Made by a program: the position numbers and the translations under genes
Shown here: piece by piece, positions 52,750-61,465 of the stretch
Position numbering within the stretch: position 1 is the stretch's first letter
Layout: the number at the start of each line of letters is the position of its first letter
Notes under the pieces: model-generated
Database searches by the model: none
What the model was told of the DNA's origin: nothing
What the model saw: only the letters and a program-made list of their open reading frames with translations
Source of the DNA: Woeseia sp.
GTDB lineage: Bacteria > Pseudomonadota > Gammaproteobacteria > Steroidobacterales > Woeseiaceae
Reading direction: 5' to 3'
DNA: 64,000 bases
Assembly (NCBI GenBank): GCA_021773015.1
Contig: JAJFKW010000004.1
Coordinates: forward strand, 248,001 to 312,000

Positions 52750-53933
52750 TAGAAAACTCCTCTCGACCGATATTGACGTGCCTGAACAATTACGGGCGGC
52801 AAAATCAAAAGACAACTCGCCGCAAATAATACGGCGCCCAGTTTGTTGACATTAACCAAGCTGCCTTCGGAAATCACCGATGCTGCCAACGCCGGTCCGA
52901 CCGCCAGGCCGATCATCTGCATTGCAACTGCATAAACAACGACACGGCCATGTCTGTCGAAACTCGCCATCGCCGCCAATAAATATGGATGAACCATATT
53001 CCACGCGAAATTATAAATTCCTACCGCAACCGCAAACACCAAGAATTCCATAGCACCTGTTAGAAAGTAGAGGCACGCGGCGCCACCGAGAATTCCGATG
53101 GCCAATGGGCCAGCCCGACCCAATCGATTTGCAACCGTTGCGGCCAACAAGGCACCGGCAATGCCCGCAAATTGCGACAACATCAACCCATTGGCAACCT
53201 GCTGTTCTCCCAATCCGCCCTGCAGCCCGATCAGAAACAAGTAGGCCCAGATCACGCCCTGCGCCGAGAAGTAGGCCAACATGGCCACCAACGCAGCTGC
53301 CTTCAATGGCGCAGAAATATTGATAGCATCATCTTCGACTTGAACGCTGGTGGAACCGTTCGTCGGTAAGTGTTTGATGAATGGCACTGCAAGCAGTGGG
53401 AACAATGCAAAAAACCATAGTACGCCGCTCATGCCGATCATGCTGTACGCACTCGGCATCACCAATAACACGATCGCCCCGTAGGTAAGAACCCACATTA
53501 TTAGCAAGCCGAAATTGCGATCGGGATTGCGCGTAAGCCCGATGATTGCGAAACCCAACGATACCAAGCCGCCCGCTCCGAGCCCGGCAATAACACGCAA
53601 CGCAGTAAAAACCTGCAAATCGGTTGTCATTGCACACAACGCATTCGCGATAAACATAACAAGCACGGAAGAGAAAACAACGACGCGCCAATTTAGACGG
53701 TGAGCTGCAAACGTCATAACCACGGTTGTAACTGCCAAACCGACCATTTCCATCGACGTTACGTAACCCGCCTGTTTTTCGTCGAAACCGATATATTGGA
53801 CGAGCCCCTGAACAAAACCCGGCTGCACGATGAATACTTCTGGCGCAATTACACCGATCAAGAATGCCGCATACAACGTCGCTCTTGAATTGACATCAAC
53901 AACGTTGTCTTCGCCGACTATTTGTTTAAACAC
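52749..53933 (-). CDS. MFS transporter (first of two paralogues)
   Basis: About 394 residues with 12 predicted membrane segments. VFIVQPGFVQGLVQYIGFDEKQAG near the first loop is closely matched in the transporter at 58415-59557, and RNPDRNFGLLIMWVLTYG is also shared. GTG at 53933 with GGAG eight bases before it is preferred; the longer frame reaches into the sulfatase gene. It likely imports the desulfated product into the cytosol. Confidence 0.85.
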   Translation of the reverse strand: MFKQIVGEDNVVDVNSRATLYAAFLIGVIAPEVFIVQPGFVQGLVQYIGFDEKQAGYVTSMEMVGLAVTTVVMTFAAHRLNWRVVVFSSVLVMFIANALCAMTTDLQVFTALRVIAGLGAGGLVSLGFAIIGLTRNPDRNFGLLIMWVLTYGAIVLLVMPSAYSMIGMSGVLWFFALFPLLAVPFIKHLPTNGSTSVQVEDDAINISAPLKAAALVAMLAYFSAQGVIWAYLFLIGLQGGLGEQQVANGLMLSQFAGIAGALLAATVANRLGRAGPLAIGILGGAACLYFLTGAMEFLVFAVAVGIYNFAWNMVHPYLLAAMASFDRHGRVVVYAVAMQMIGLAVGPALAASVISEGSLVNVNKLGAVLFAASCLLILPPVIVQARQYRSRGVF

Positions 53934-53953
53934 TGATTCGCTCCAAACTGCGT

Positions 53954-55660
53954 TCAGTAACCACTCACCCAATCCGGCAAAATCACATTATTCTCTTTTG
54001 CAAATTTGTCCCATTCTGCGATGAGCTCCTGTTTGATATCTGCGTGCTCCACTGACAGATCATTTGCTTCTGCGATGTCGTTGGAAAGATTGTACAACTG
54101 CCATTCATCAGTGCCATAAGGCGCTGGCATGTGGACGATTTTCCAATCTCCACGGCGAACCGAGCGCTTGCCGAATAATTCGAATGCCAGTACACGGTTC
54201 GGGTCAGCTTGCTCACCCTCACCGGTTAATGCCGCTAACTGTGAAATGCCCGATATAGGTTCAACAGCGCGGCCATCGTATGTACCGTCGTGCGGTTTTA
54301 CGCCTGCTATGTCCAATAAAGTTGGCGTGATGTCCTTTACGGAAATCAGATCATCGATAATCGCGTTTTGCTTAAAACCCGCGTAGTAAGCGAACGCCGC
54401 AACTCTTGTGCCACCCTCTGTTGGGAAAGCTTTATAGAGGTTGAACGCGGGCGACGCGGCTCGCGCCCAGTTAGCGCCGTACAAAACGTAGGAACCGGGT
54501 TTGCCCATCGCTTCGTAACTAAAATCATGCCGGCTATCAATCGCCTTACGTATTTTTGGGAATGCCTCAGCGGGCCAAGTCTCGTCCAGATCGTGACCCT
54601 CGGCACCATTGTCCGACATAAAGATAATTACCGTATTTTCAAATTCACCCAATGCTTTAAGATGACTGATCAGCCGGCCCGAATGGCGGTCGACTTCGTC
54701 AACCATCGCCGCATAGATCTCCATCGCGCGGGATTCTGTATTTCGCTGCGTTGCTGTCAATTCGTTCCACGGTACGTATTTTGGCGGTGGCGGACCCACA
54801 CGCGCGGCCTGCGGAATCACGCCAATCGCCTGCGCCTTTTTAAGCCGTTTAGTCAGCAATGCGTCGTAACCGCCATCGTAGCGGCCGCGATACTTCTCAA
54901 CCGCACTATCGGGTGCCTGCAATGGCCAGTGTGGTGCGGTGAAAGGTAGGTAGGCAAAAATTGGCGCATCATCGTACGCGGCATCGCTCAAATACTCGAT
55001 CAAGCGATCGACGTAGAATTGCGTGGAATATTCGAAAGTGTCTGGCAGGCTTTCAAGCATGACGCCCTCATCGCGATACGTTGCTTTCGCATCGGGATTC
55101 GGCGCGTAAGTCGGGCGCATATCGTCGAAGTGGCTCGCGCCGCCATGCATTGAGAACGCGCGTTGGAAGCCACGCTCTGTTGGTGCGTGCTCGTCGCCTT
55201 TTCCCAAGTGCCATTTTCCGGACATCAGTGTTTGGTACCCGGCATCTCGAAGCATCGTCGCGACGGTTACTACACGATCGTTCAAAACCCCCTCGTATCC
55301 AGGTTGCCCTTTTTGATTTGGGGACAGTTCTTCCAACATATTGCCAAGCCCGGCGCGATGTGTATCGACGCCGGTCATCAGCATCGATCGTGTAGGAGAA
55401 CAAGTTGAAGCGGCTTGAAAATTGGTAAAACGAATACCCGCATTTGCAAGCCTGTCTAAATTGGGCGTCTCAATTTCACCGCCAAAACTGCCAAGGTCGT
55501 TGTAACCCATGTCATCGACGACAATGAGAAGGATATTCGGTCGATCATCTGGTTTACCTGCGGCGGCATTTTCCGCCGGCGAATCAGATGGACTACAGCC
55601 GCTAACAAGATAAATCGATAGAAAAATCGGGGCTAGTATCAACTTTGGCATGACATTCAT
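53954..55660 (-). CDS. sulfatase, formylglycine type, predicted lipoprotein
   Basis: 568 residues. Signal peptide with lipobox VSGC (Cys22, next residue Ser). PNILLIVVDDMGYNDLG supplies two metal Asp residues; the formylglycine motif is CSPTR with Cys87, followed by SMLMTG; SGKWHLGK and IIFMSDNGAEG add the other active-site groups. It removes sulfate from an alkyl or aryl sulfate ester outside the inner membrane. Maturation needs a formylglycine-generating enzyme, not in this window. A second ATG three codons downstream (55651) is possible. Gene order places it first in the sulfatase-MFS-SDR-PLP-kinase operon, right after a terminator. Confidence 0.92.
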   Translation of the reverse strand: MNVMPKLILAPIFLSIYLVSGCSPSDSPAENAAAGKPDDRPNILLIVVDDMGYNDLGSFGGEIETPNLDRLANAGIRFTNFQAASTCSPTRSMLMTGVDTHRAGLGNMLEELSPNQKGQPGYEGVLNDRVVTVATMLRDAGYQTLMSGKWHLGKGDEHAPTERGFQRAFSMHGGASHFDDMRPTYAPNPDAKATYRDEGVMLESLPDTFEYSTQFYVDRLIEYLSDAAYDDAPIFAYLPFTAPHWPLQAPDSAVEKYRGRYDGGYDALLTKRLKKAQAIGVIPQAARVGPPPPKYVPWNELTATQRNTESRAMEIYAAMVDEVDRHSGRLISHLKALGEFENTVIIFMSDNGAEGHDLDETWPAEAFPKIRKAIDSRHDFSYEAMGKPGSYVLYGANWARAASPAFNLYKAFPTEGGTRVAAFAYYAGFKQNAIIDDLISVKDITPTLLDIAGVKPHDGTYDGRAVEPISGISQLAALTGEGEQADPNRVLAFELFGKRSVRRGDWKIVHMPAPYGTDEWQLYNLSNDIAEANDLSVEHADIKQELIAEWDKFAKENNVILPDWVSGY

Positions 55661-55669
55661 CTCAAATAA

Positions 55670-55697
55670 AAAGGCCCGAACGAATCGTCGGGCCTTT
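55670..55697 (-). terminator. intrinsic terminator between second TonB receptor and sulfatase
   Basis: AAAGGCCCGA with its exact complement gives a 10-bp stem and 8-base loop (55680-55687), followed on the minus strand by TTATTT. It starts 51 bp after the receptor stop and ends 10 bp before the sulfatase ATG. The sulfatase has no room for its own promoter unless that lies inside or upstream of the hairpin. Confidence 0.85.
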
Positions 55698-55747
55698 GAT
55701 TGTGTTGCTATTTGAATTGCATTGCTTACTGCAGAATTTAAGACCGG

Positions 55748-58102
55748 CTAAAATCCAAGTTTCGCCGTAACACCGTAGGTAATCGGCGGCGCGTAGTAAG
55801 ACGTTGCGCCAAGGTCGCCAAGATCGAGTGTGTACAGTTTGAAGGTCTCATCCGTGAAGTTCTTCACCCAGCCACTGACACTGAATCGGTCGTTAGCGCT
55901 CGTGTAGGTAAGCCTTGCGTTTGAGACGTTATAGGCTTCTTGAATCGTGCCGCTACCGTTTGTCACTTCAAGGAATTGATCGTCGTACCATACGCCATCA
56001 ACTTGAGCAGCAACGTTTCCTTGTCCTATATCCCAATTGTAACGCAGTAGGTAGTTAAAACTTAGGGAGGGCGCATTCGGAAATTCGGCATTGAGAATAT
56101 CGGACGCAGAAGTTGTACCGCCCGGTCCAACGACTGAGTTGGCGCCTTGTACCCGCTCAACTTCTGAATCGATGAAGGCCGCGCCTAGTATTACGTCCCA
56201 ATTGTCGGTCGGATACCAGAACAACTCTAACTCCGCGCCTGACGATGTCGCGTCCGAATTGCCGACAAAGGGTCCACCGCCCGCCAACGAAAACGCTTGA
56301 TAGTCTTCATAGTCATAGTAGTAGATGGTGCCATTCAGACGGAAATTATCACGCGTTGTTTTAAAACCAGCTTCATAGGAATAGAGGACTTCCTCGCTGT
56401 GCTGGAAGTTAACCGCTGTCACGTTTGCGCCTACTCCAGTTGACCAGTTACCACCTTTGATACCGCGATTTATCGAGCCGAAGATGATGGTTGAATCTGA
56501 CGCCGCGTAATTCAACGCCACCCGTCCAGCCCAATCACCATAATCGATTTCATCGACACCAGGATTCAACAGTGCTTTCGCGGCGCTGGAATCGACCACG
56601 ATCGGTGTTGGATTGAAGTTATCGGTAAAAGTAACTGTCTGGTCGATTTCTTTGTCGTCCTGTGACCAACGGAAGCCGGCCGTTAACGTCAATTGGTCAG
56701 TTAGCGAATAATCGACTTGGCCGAACACTGACCAGTTGCGCGAATCCAAAACGTAAAGTTGCGGTGCAACTGCACCTTCAAATCCGTTGAACGGATTGGC
56801 TGTGGCCTGTCCGGAGTCGTCACCGCCGGCTGCGGCAAGCCGACCCGAGATACTGATATTGCCAAAGCCGGGAGCGCCGGATACAGAGGTTCCGCCATCG
56901 TTTTCCATGTCGAGGTAGAAGAAGCCGACCTGCCATTGCGTCTTGCCCGTTTCTCCAGAGAGGCGCAGTTCTTGCGAGAACTGTGTCCAATCAACAAATG
57001 TCTGGAACGTCAAAATCGGTATTGCGAGCGCATCGCCATCTTCGTCGTAAAATTTGTCCATCGTCATGAAGTTGGTAATCGACGCTAACTCCATGCCGTT
57101 GTCCATCTCGTAGTCGAAGCGTGCAATAAAGCTGGTTTGATCTCTATTCAATATGCCTGGATGCTCTGCATAGTGTTCATGCACGTCAGCGGGTTGCCCG
57201 AATAAGTCAATTACGCCGGGAGACGTTATTGCACGACCATTCGCGTCAACCTGGCACAGCGTGTCGTTTGGTGGTGCCTGAAATGGGCAATTTTCGAAAA
57301 CGTAGCCACCGGTAGCCACATCGTTATCTTCCTGATACTTGATCCAAAAGTTGCCTTGCACGGCATCTGAAAAGTCGACTTGCAATGTCGCTCGAAGGGC
57401 AATCCCGTCTACGCCACCAATATCTTGGCCGCTACCGGAAAACAATAAGCCACCGCCACCAGGCAAAATCGTATCCACAGATTCGATATAACCGTCCGCT
57501 TCAGCCCAACGACCGGAGACGCGAGCGCGCACGTTGTCGCTCAAACCTCCGCCGACGGCGAATTCCAAACCAGTCCTGCTGAATTCTCCGACCTCGGCCT
57601 CGACGTAACCATTGGTTTCTGATTCAGAAGCATCTTTGCTGATGTAATGGATCAGGCCGCCGGTTGCGTTCCTTCCAAACAATGTTCCTTGTGGGCCGCG
57701 TAACACCTCCACGCGTTCCATATCAAACATCTGCCCGCTGATGCCGTTAATTGAGCCGATATAGGCGTCATCCATATACACCGCAACTGGCGCTTCAAGA
57801 TTGTCGGTAAACGAATTCTGCGAAATACCGCGAAGGTTGAAAATGGTCAGGTTCGGCGACCACGCGTTCAGCTGCAAACCTGGAATTTGTTGGGTGATCT
57901 CAGTGAAATCCGTAACGCCTAACGCATCCAGTTGATCGCCGCTGTACGCAGTAACTGAGACCGGAATATCCTGCATGTTCTGCTCACGCTTCTGAGCCGT
58001 TACGACGATTTCTTCCAACAACTGCGCGCTTGCAAATAGCGGCGCAAACGCAAAAGTCACTATCGCGGCCGTAGAAATAGAGTATTTCTTGAAATTTTTC
58101 AT
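55748..58102 (-). CDS. TonB-dependent receptor
   Basis: 784 residues. Signal peptide (TAAIVTFAFAPLFASAQ), TonB-box-like EEIVVTAQKREQNMQDIPVS region in parts, plug with LRGISQNSFTDN and ERVEVLRGPQGTLFGRNATGG, large barrel ending in GVTAKLGF with a terminal Phe. The ATG has a strong AGGGGGAA site. It is followed by a terminator and the sulfatase gene, suggesting a sulfated substrate. Two TTAACATGTTAA palindromes lie about 130-165 bp upstream. Confidence 0.95.
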   Translation of the reverse strand: MKNFKKYSISTAAIVTFAFAPLFASAQLLEEIVVTAQKREQNMQDIPVSVTAYSGDQLDALGVTDFTEITQQIPGLQLNAWSPNLTIFNLRGISQNSFTDNLEAPVAVYMDDAYIGSINGISGQMFDMERVEVLRGPQGTLFGRNATGGLIHYISKDASESETNGYVEAEVGEFSRTGLEFAVGGGLSDNVRARVSGRWAEADGYIESVDTILPGGGGLLFSGSGQDIGGVDGIALRATLQVDFSDAVQGNFWIKYQEDNDVATGGYVFENCPFQAPPNDTLCQVDANGRAITSPGVIDLFGQPADVHEHYAEHPGILNRDQTSFIARFDYEMDNGMELASITNFMTMDKFYDEDGDALAIPILTFQTFVDWTQFSQELRLSGETGKTQWQVGFFYLDMENDGGTSVSGAPGFGNISISGRLAAAGGDDSGQATANPFNGFEGAVAPQLYVLDSRNWSVFGQVDYSLTDQLTLTAGFRWSQDDKEIDQTVTFTDNFNPTPIVVDSSAAKALLNPGVDEIDYGDWAGRVALNYAASDSTIIFGSINRGIKGGNWSTGVGANVTAVNFQHSEEVLYSYEAGFKTTRDNFRLNGTIYYYDYEDYQAFSLAGGGPFVGNSDATSSGAELELFWYPTDNWDVILGAAFIDSEVERVQGANSVVGPGGTTSASDILNAEFPNAPSLSFNYLLRYNWDIGQGNVAAQVDGVWYDDQFLEVTNGSGTIQEAYNVSNARLTYTSANDRFSVSGWVKNFTDETFKLYTLDLGDLGATSYYAPPITYGVTAKLGF

Positions 58103-58414
58103 GAATCTTCCCCCTCGCTTGATAGCACCCGAGTATCGAATCGGAATACCGAATGTCCGTTCAACGCGCGATCAATTGCGCCAAATCTCCAACATCAGCG
58201 TCAGCTAAACGCATGGATGCCGTCTACATATTTAACATGTTAATAGTAGTTGCTTAACATGTTAAATGTCAACTCAAGAGGCCGTAACATTTGGCTGCAA
58301 AACGCCGCAAAAATGGCTAAATGTGCCGCCAACGTCGCCAACACGACCGAGCGTCGGCGACAGCCGCAAGGAAATGATTTAGGTATCAACAATATATAGA
58401 TAAAATGAATTGTG
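58103..58414. other. intergenic region between receptor and MFS genes
   Basis: 312 bp holding the receptor leader (including its ribosome binding site) and two palindromes at 58232-58265. The rest, up to the MFS stop, has a GTCGCC/GGCGAC inverted repeat near 58335-58362 without a T-run. I see no gene. Confidence 0.6.
58232..58265. promoter_or_regulatory. tandem TTAACATGTTAA palindromes
   Basis: Two perfect 12-bp palindromes at 58232-58243 and 58254-58265, centre-to-centre 22 bp (two helical turns). A one-mismatch copy precedes the first receptor gene (41974-41985). Arrangement suggests two dimers of one regulator bound on the same face of the DNA. Confidence 0.6.
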
Positions 58415-59557
58415 TCAATTGCCGGAATGGTGCCGGCGTTGCGCCAACAAGCCCGGTAGTAACAATACCGCAGCAACGATGAAAAGCACGGATGCTGTGA
58501 AATTCACAGCGTCGTATCCGCCGACACCCAGCAGTTGCGCCGCGGCGTACGGGCCAATGGCATAGCCCACGAATTGCATCGATACGCCGTGCACGACCAT
58601 ACGGCCACGACGATCGAAATCCGCGAGCGTCGCCAGCAGATACGGCATACTGAGATTCCAAAGAAAATTGAAAGCACACACTGCTATCCAAAATCGATCA
58701 GTTGTTAATTCTCCGACCAACGCATAGACACTTATTGCGCCGCCTATCACACCAATCGCGAGCGGCAATAGGCGGCCCAACCTCAATTCAAAAATGACGG
58801 CGAGAAATGCGCCGGCAATACCCAAGAACTGTGAAATCGTCAGCGCGTTGGCAACGCTTTGCTCGGTCATTCCGGTATCCAGCCCAACCAGAAATAAATA
58901 TACCCAAACAATGCCAATGCCAATGTTGTAAACCAGAATTGCGAGTAGCGAGACAATTTTTATCGACGGATTGAACGTCGAATCCGTGCTCTCCGCCGTT
59001 TCCGTTGGTCCGCGTTCAGGCAAATAGCGCACAAAGAATACTCCTGCTGCGCAAAATGCTGCGAAAAATATCAGCACACCGTTCATGCTAACCGCCTCGT
59101 ATGCGGCCGGCATTGCAAGCAACCCGAGCCCGCCGTAGGTTAGAACCCAAACAATAATGAAACCGAAGTTCCGGTCGGCGCGGTCAGTGAGGCCCATCAT
59201 CGTGAACGTTAGAGAAATAATGCCGCCTGATCCTAAGCCGGTAATAAAGCGTATTACTGCAAGTGTCGTAAAGTCTGATTGTCCAATTGAAGCCAAATTA
59301 CCCAGCGCGCACAATCCAATGCACAACGTAATGAATTTGCGCCAGGGAATTCTGGAGGAGATAAAGCTCAGCAAGACCGTAGTCGTCGCCAAGCCAAACA
59401 TTTCGATCGCAGCAATATCCGCTGCATGCGCTTCGCTGAATCCTAGAATTTGCACCAAGCCCTGCACGAATCCCGGCTGCAGAATAAACACACAAGGTCC
59501 AATGACCGCGAGAAAGACAATCGCTACAATCGATTGCCGCGAGTTAATGTCGACCAT
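58415..59557 (-). CDS. MFS transporter (second paralogue)
   Basis: 380 residues with 12 membrane segments. CVFILQPGFVQGLVQILGFSE and DRADRNFGFIIVWVLTYGG align with the MFS protein at 52749-53933, so the two arose by duplication. A GGAG site precedes the ATG. The gene starts 54 bp after the Rieske gene stop and probably forms a two-gene operon with it, importing the oxygenase substrate. Confidence 0.87.
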   Translation of the reverse strand: MVDINSRQSIVAIVFLAVIGPCVFILQPGFVQGLVQILGFSEAHAADIAAIEMFGLATTTVLLSFISSRIPWRKFITLCIGLCALGNLASIGQSDFTTLAVIRFITGLGSGGIISLTFTMMGLTDRADRNFGFIIVWVLTYGGLGLLAMPAAYEAVSMNGVLIFFAAFCAAGVFFVRYLPERGPTETAESTDSTFNPSIKIVSLLAILVYNIGIGIVWVYLFLVGLDTGMTEQSVANALTISQFLGIAGAFLAVIFELRLGRLLPLAIGVIGGAISVYALVGELTTDRFWIAVCAFNFLWNLSMPYLLATLADFDRRGRMVVHGVSMQFVGYAIGPYAAAQLLGVGGYDAVNFTASVLFIVAAVLLLPGLLAQRRHHSGN

Positions 59558-59611
59558 GTTAGCTCCAGCTTTATTGTTTTATTTATGTGGTGCGTCGTCG
59601 GTGTTGAGATA

Positions 59612-60694
59612 CTAACCTACTGCTGCAGGGCGCTGTCTATCGATGTCCGCCGTTTCCTGTTTGATTTTGGTCTTCAATACATTGCGAAAATGCGCCAACG
59701 CTACATCAGCTTCAAGGGCTCGCAAGCGAAAACCTGGATCGTTATCGAGCAATACCTGTTGCGCTTCGATGATCTCTTTGTCCTCATAGAAACCCTCGAA
59801 CAAACTATCTTTTAGCGAGATTGCGACATTCGGGTTTTCCAAATCAAAGTTATGCAGGTAATTCCAGAAGAAATGCGTGGATCTGCGGGTCTCAGGCGTC
59901 ATGTATTGGCAATTTCGATACTGCCGAACACCGTCGAGATTACCCTTTTCGGCACCCGTTCCTGCTGGCGCAAATAACGACTCAAGAAAAAATATTCCTG
60001 GCACTTGCATATGGCCAATATTCCGGCGGTCAATTTTTGCGTCCTTATCCGCAATCACCTTCTTGTGAAATGGCGGGGAATCCGCATTCATATGCCACCT
60101 TTCAACGCGAAACCCGTTTTCCAGCCGCTCGATCTCCACGGGCTTGGTAGTGTATGCGTACTCTTCGGATCCGCCGAGCGTATTCGTGTGAACAAACGCC
60201 AGATGAGCAAAGTCACTCAGGTTATCGACGATCAGCAGCCAGTTGGCGTCGTAATGTAAATAGGCGGGTAGTCCGCGCCAGCCTGGATCGCCCAATGGCT
60301 CGTAATCGATGATCAAGTCCGGATCTGCAAGTGCCGGATCGCCCATCCAGATCCATATCAGATGATCGCGTTCTTCGATGGGGTAACTACGAACACGCAT
60401 TGTTTTAGGAATTCGATCTTGACCAGGAATCTGCACGCATATGCCATCACTGTCGAACTTCATTCCGTGGTACATACAGCGAATGCAATCTTGCTCCACC
60501 CTACCCATGGAGAGCGGCGCACCACGATGGCAGCAGCGGTCGTCAAGGGCGATGTATTTACCGCTCTCGCCTTGAAATACGACAACTGGTTTTTCGAGTA
60601 TGGTTCGTGCCAGCTTCTTGCCGTCCAACAATTCGTGATCCCAGGCTGCAACGTACCAGCAGTTCCACAAAAAAAGTTTCTCTGTGTCCGACAT
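59612..60694 (-). CDS. Rieske non-haem iron oxygenase (VanA-like)
   Basis: 360 residues. The Rieske ligands are Cys54, His56, Cys73 and His76 (CCHRGAPLSMG and RCMYHGMKF). The iron site is Asp161, His164, His169 in SDFAHLAFVH. Length and sequence fit the single-subunit group of vanillate O-demethylase, dicamba and toluenesulfonate oxygenases, which use a separate reductase (VanB type). No reductase is in the window. Substrates of the group are aryl methyl ethers and aryl methyl or sulfonate groups. A strong AAGGAG lies seven bases before the ATG. Divergent from the YbgC-like gene. Confidence 0.92.
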   Translation of the reverse strand: MSDTEKLFLWNCWYVAAWDHELLDGKKLARTILEKPVVVFQGESGKYIALDDRCCHRGAPLSMGRVEQDCIRCMYHGMKFDSDGICVQIPGQDRIPKTMRVRSYPIEERDHLIWIWMGDPALADPDLIIDYEPLGDPGWRGLPAYLHYDANWLLIVDNLSDFAHLAFVHTNTLGGSEEYAYTTKPVEIERLENGFRVERWHMNADSPPFHKKVIADKDAKIDRRNIGHMQVPGIFFLESLFAPAGTGAEKGNLDGVRQYRNCQYMTPETRRSTHFFWNYLHNFDLENPNVAISLKDSLFEGFYEDKEIIEAQQVLLDNDPGFRLRALEADVALAHFRNVLKTKIKQETADIDRQRPAAVG

Positions 60695-60854
60695 GATTCG
60701 CTCCTTTCAGGTAGCCGAATTTGGATTTTCCACGCCGCGCCCGGTGCACGGCAATAAATTGATTACGCCATAGTAGACTACAATTTATCAAGGAGTTCCT
60801 ACAACGGCTCTGCTACCATAGCGCCCGCCTAGCTATCACTTATGCGAAAATATT

Positions 60855-61289
60855 ATGTCGTCGTACACACAAGAACTCACCGTAAACTGGGGTGAGTCGG
60901 ATCCCTTCGGCCTTGTCTACTATGCGCGCGAGGTGGCGTGGTTTAACGAAATTGAACATGAATTATTTCGTCAGATAGGCTTTCCGATTGATCGCATGAT
61001 AAAGCGCGATCGCAGCGCGTTCGTGATGGGTGAAATTCAATTTCGATTTGTCGGTCCTGCTGCCTATGGCGATCGCGTACGCTGCAGCATTGCGCTAAAA
61101 GAAATACGCGAACGAACCATTATCTGGGACTGCTCGGCGCTCAACCTACGTAGTGGCGACACAATTTGCGAGGGCGTTGCTACACGTGTCTACGCACAAA
61201 TTCAAGAAGACGGAAATCTATCCTCACAAGTCATTCCAAGTGACATTCACGACGCATTGCTCGCGTTCACGCCCGACGATCCTAGTTAA
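60855..61289 (+). CDS. YbgC/4-hydroxybenzoyl-CoA thioesterase-like protein
   Basis: 144 residues of the 4HBT hotdog family. NWGESDPFGLVYYAREVAWF has the DxxGxVYY signature with catalytic Asp, and IQFRFVGPAAYGDRVRC the second strand pair. It hydrolyses aryl- or acyl-CoA esters. Divergent from the Rieske oxygenase gene over 160 bp with AT-rich promoter-like sequence, so a link with that pathway is possible. Confidence 0.87.
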   Translation: MSSYTQELTVNWGESDPFGLVYYAREVAWFNEIEHELFRQIGFPIDRMIKRDRSAFVMGEIQFRFVGPAAYGDRVRCSIALKEIRERTIIWDCSALNLRSGDTICEGVATRVYAQIQEDGNLSSQVIPSDIHDALLAFTPDDPS

Positions 61290-61358
61290 CGAACAAGAAT
61301 TGCAGTCGCAAATAATTTCGGAATATGTGCGCCGGCGGCATTTCAGTCGGAGTAAAGT

Positions 61359-61377
61359 GGACGGCAGGGAGCCGTCC
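61359..61377. other. stem-loop after YbgC-like gene
   Basis: GGACGGC and GCCGTCC pair around AGGGA. No T-run on either strand follows, so this is at best a weak or Rho-assisted terminator in the convergent gap between the thioesterase and the pilin-accessory-like gene. The rest of the 176-bp gap shows nothing I recognise. Confidence 0.3.
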
Positions 61378-61465
61378 GATTGAAGGGCCGACAAAGCGCA
61401 TCTTCAAGCTTCTAGCCAAATCATTGATTAGATATCCTGCTTCAATTATTTTGCCACGCGGGCGA

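Noticed and set aside
54368-54949. 193-codon plus-strand reading frame
   Set aside because: Antisense to the sulfatase gene, with Cys/Arg/His-rich composition typical of a shadow frame.
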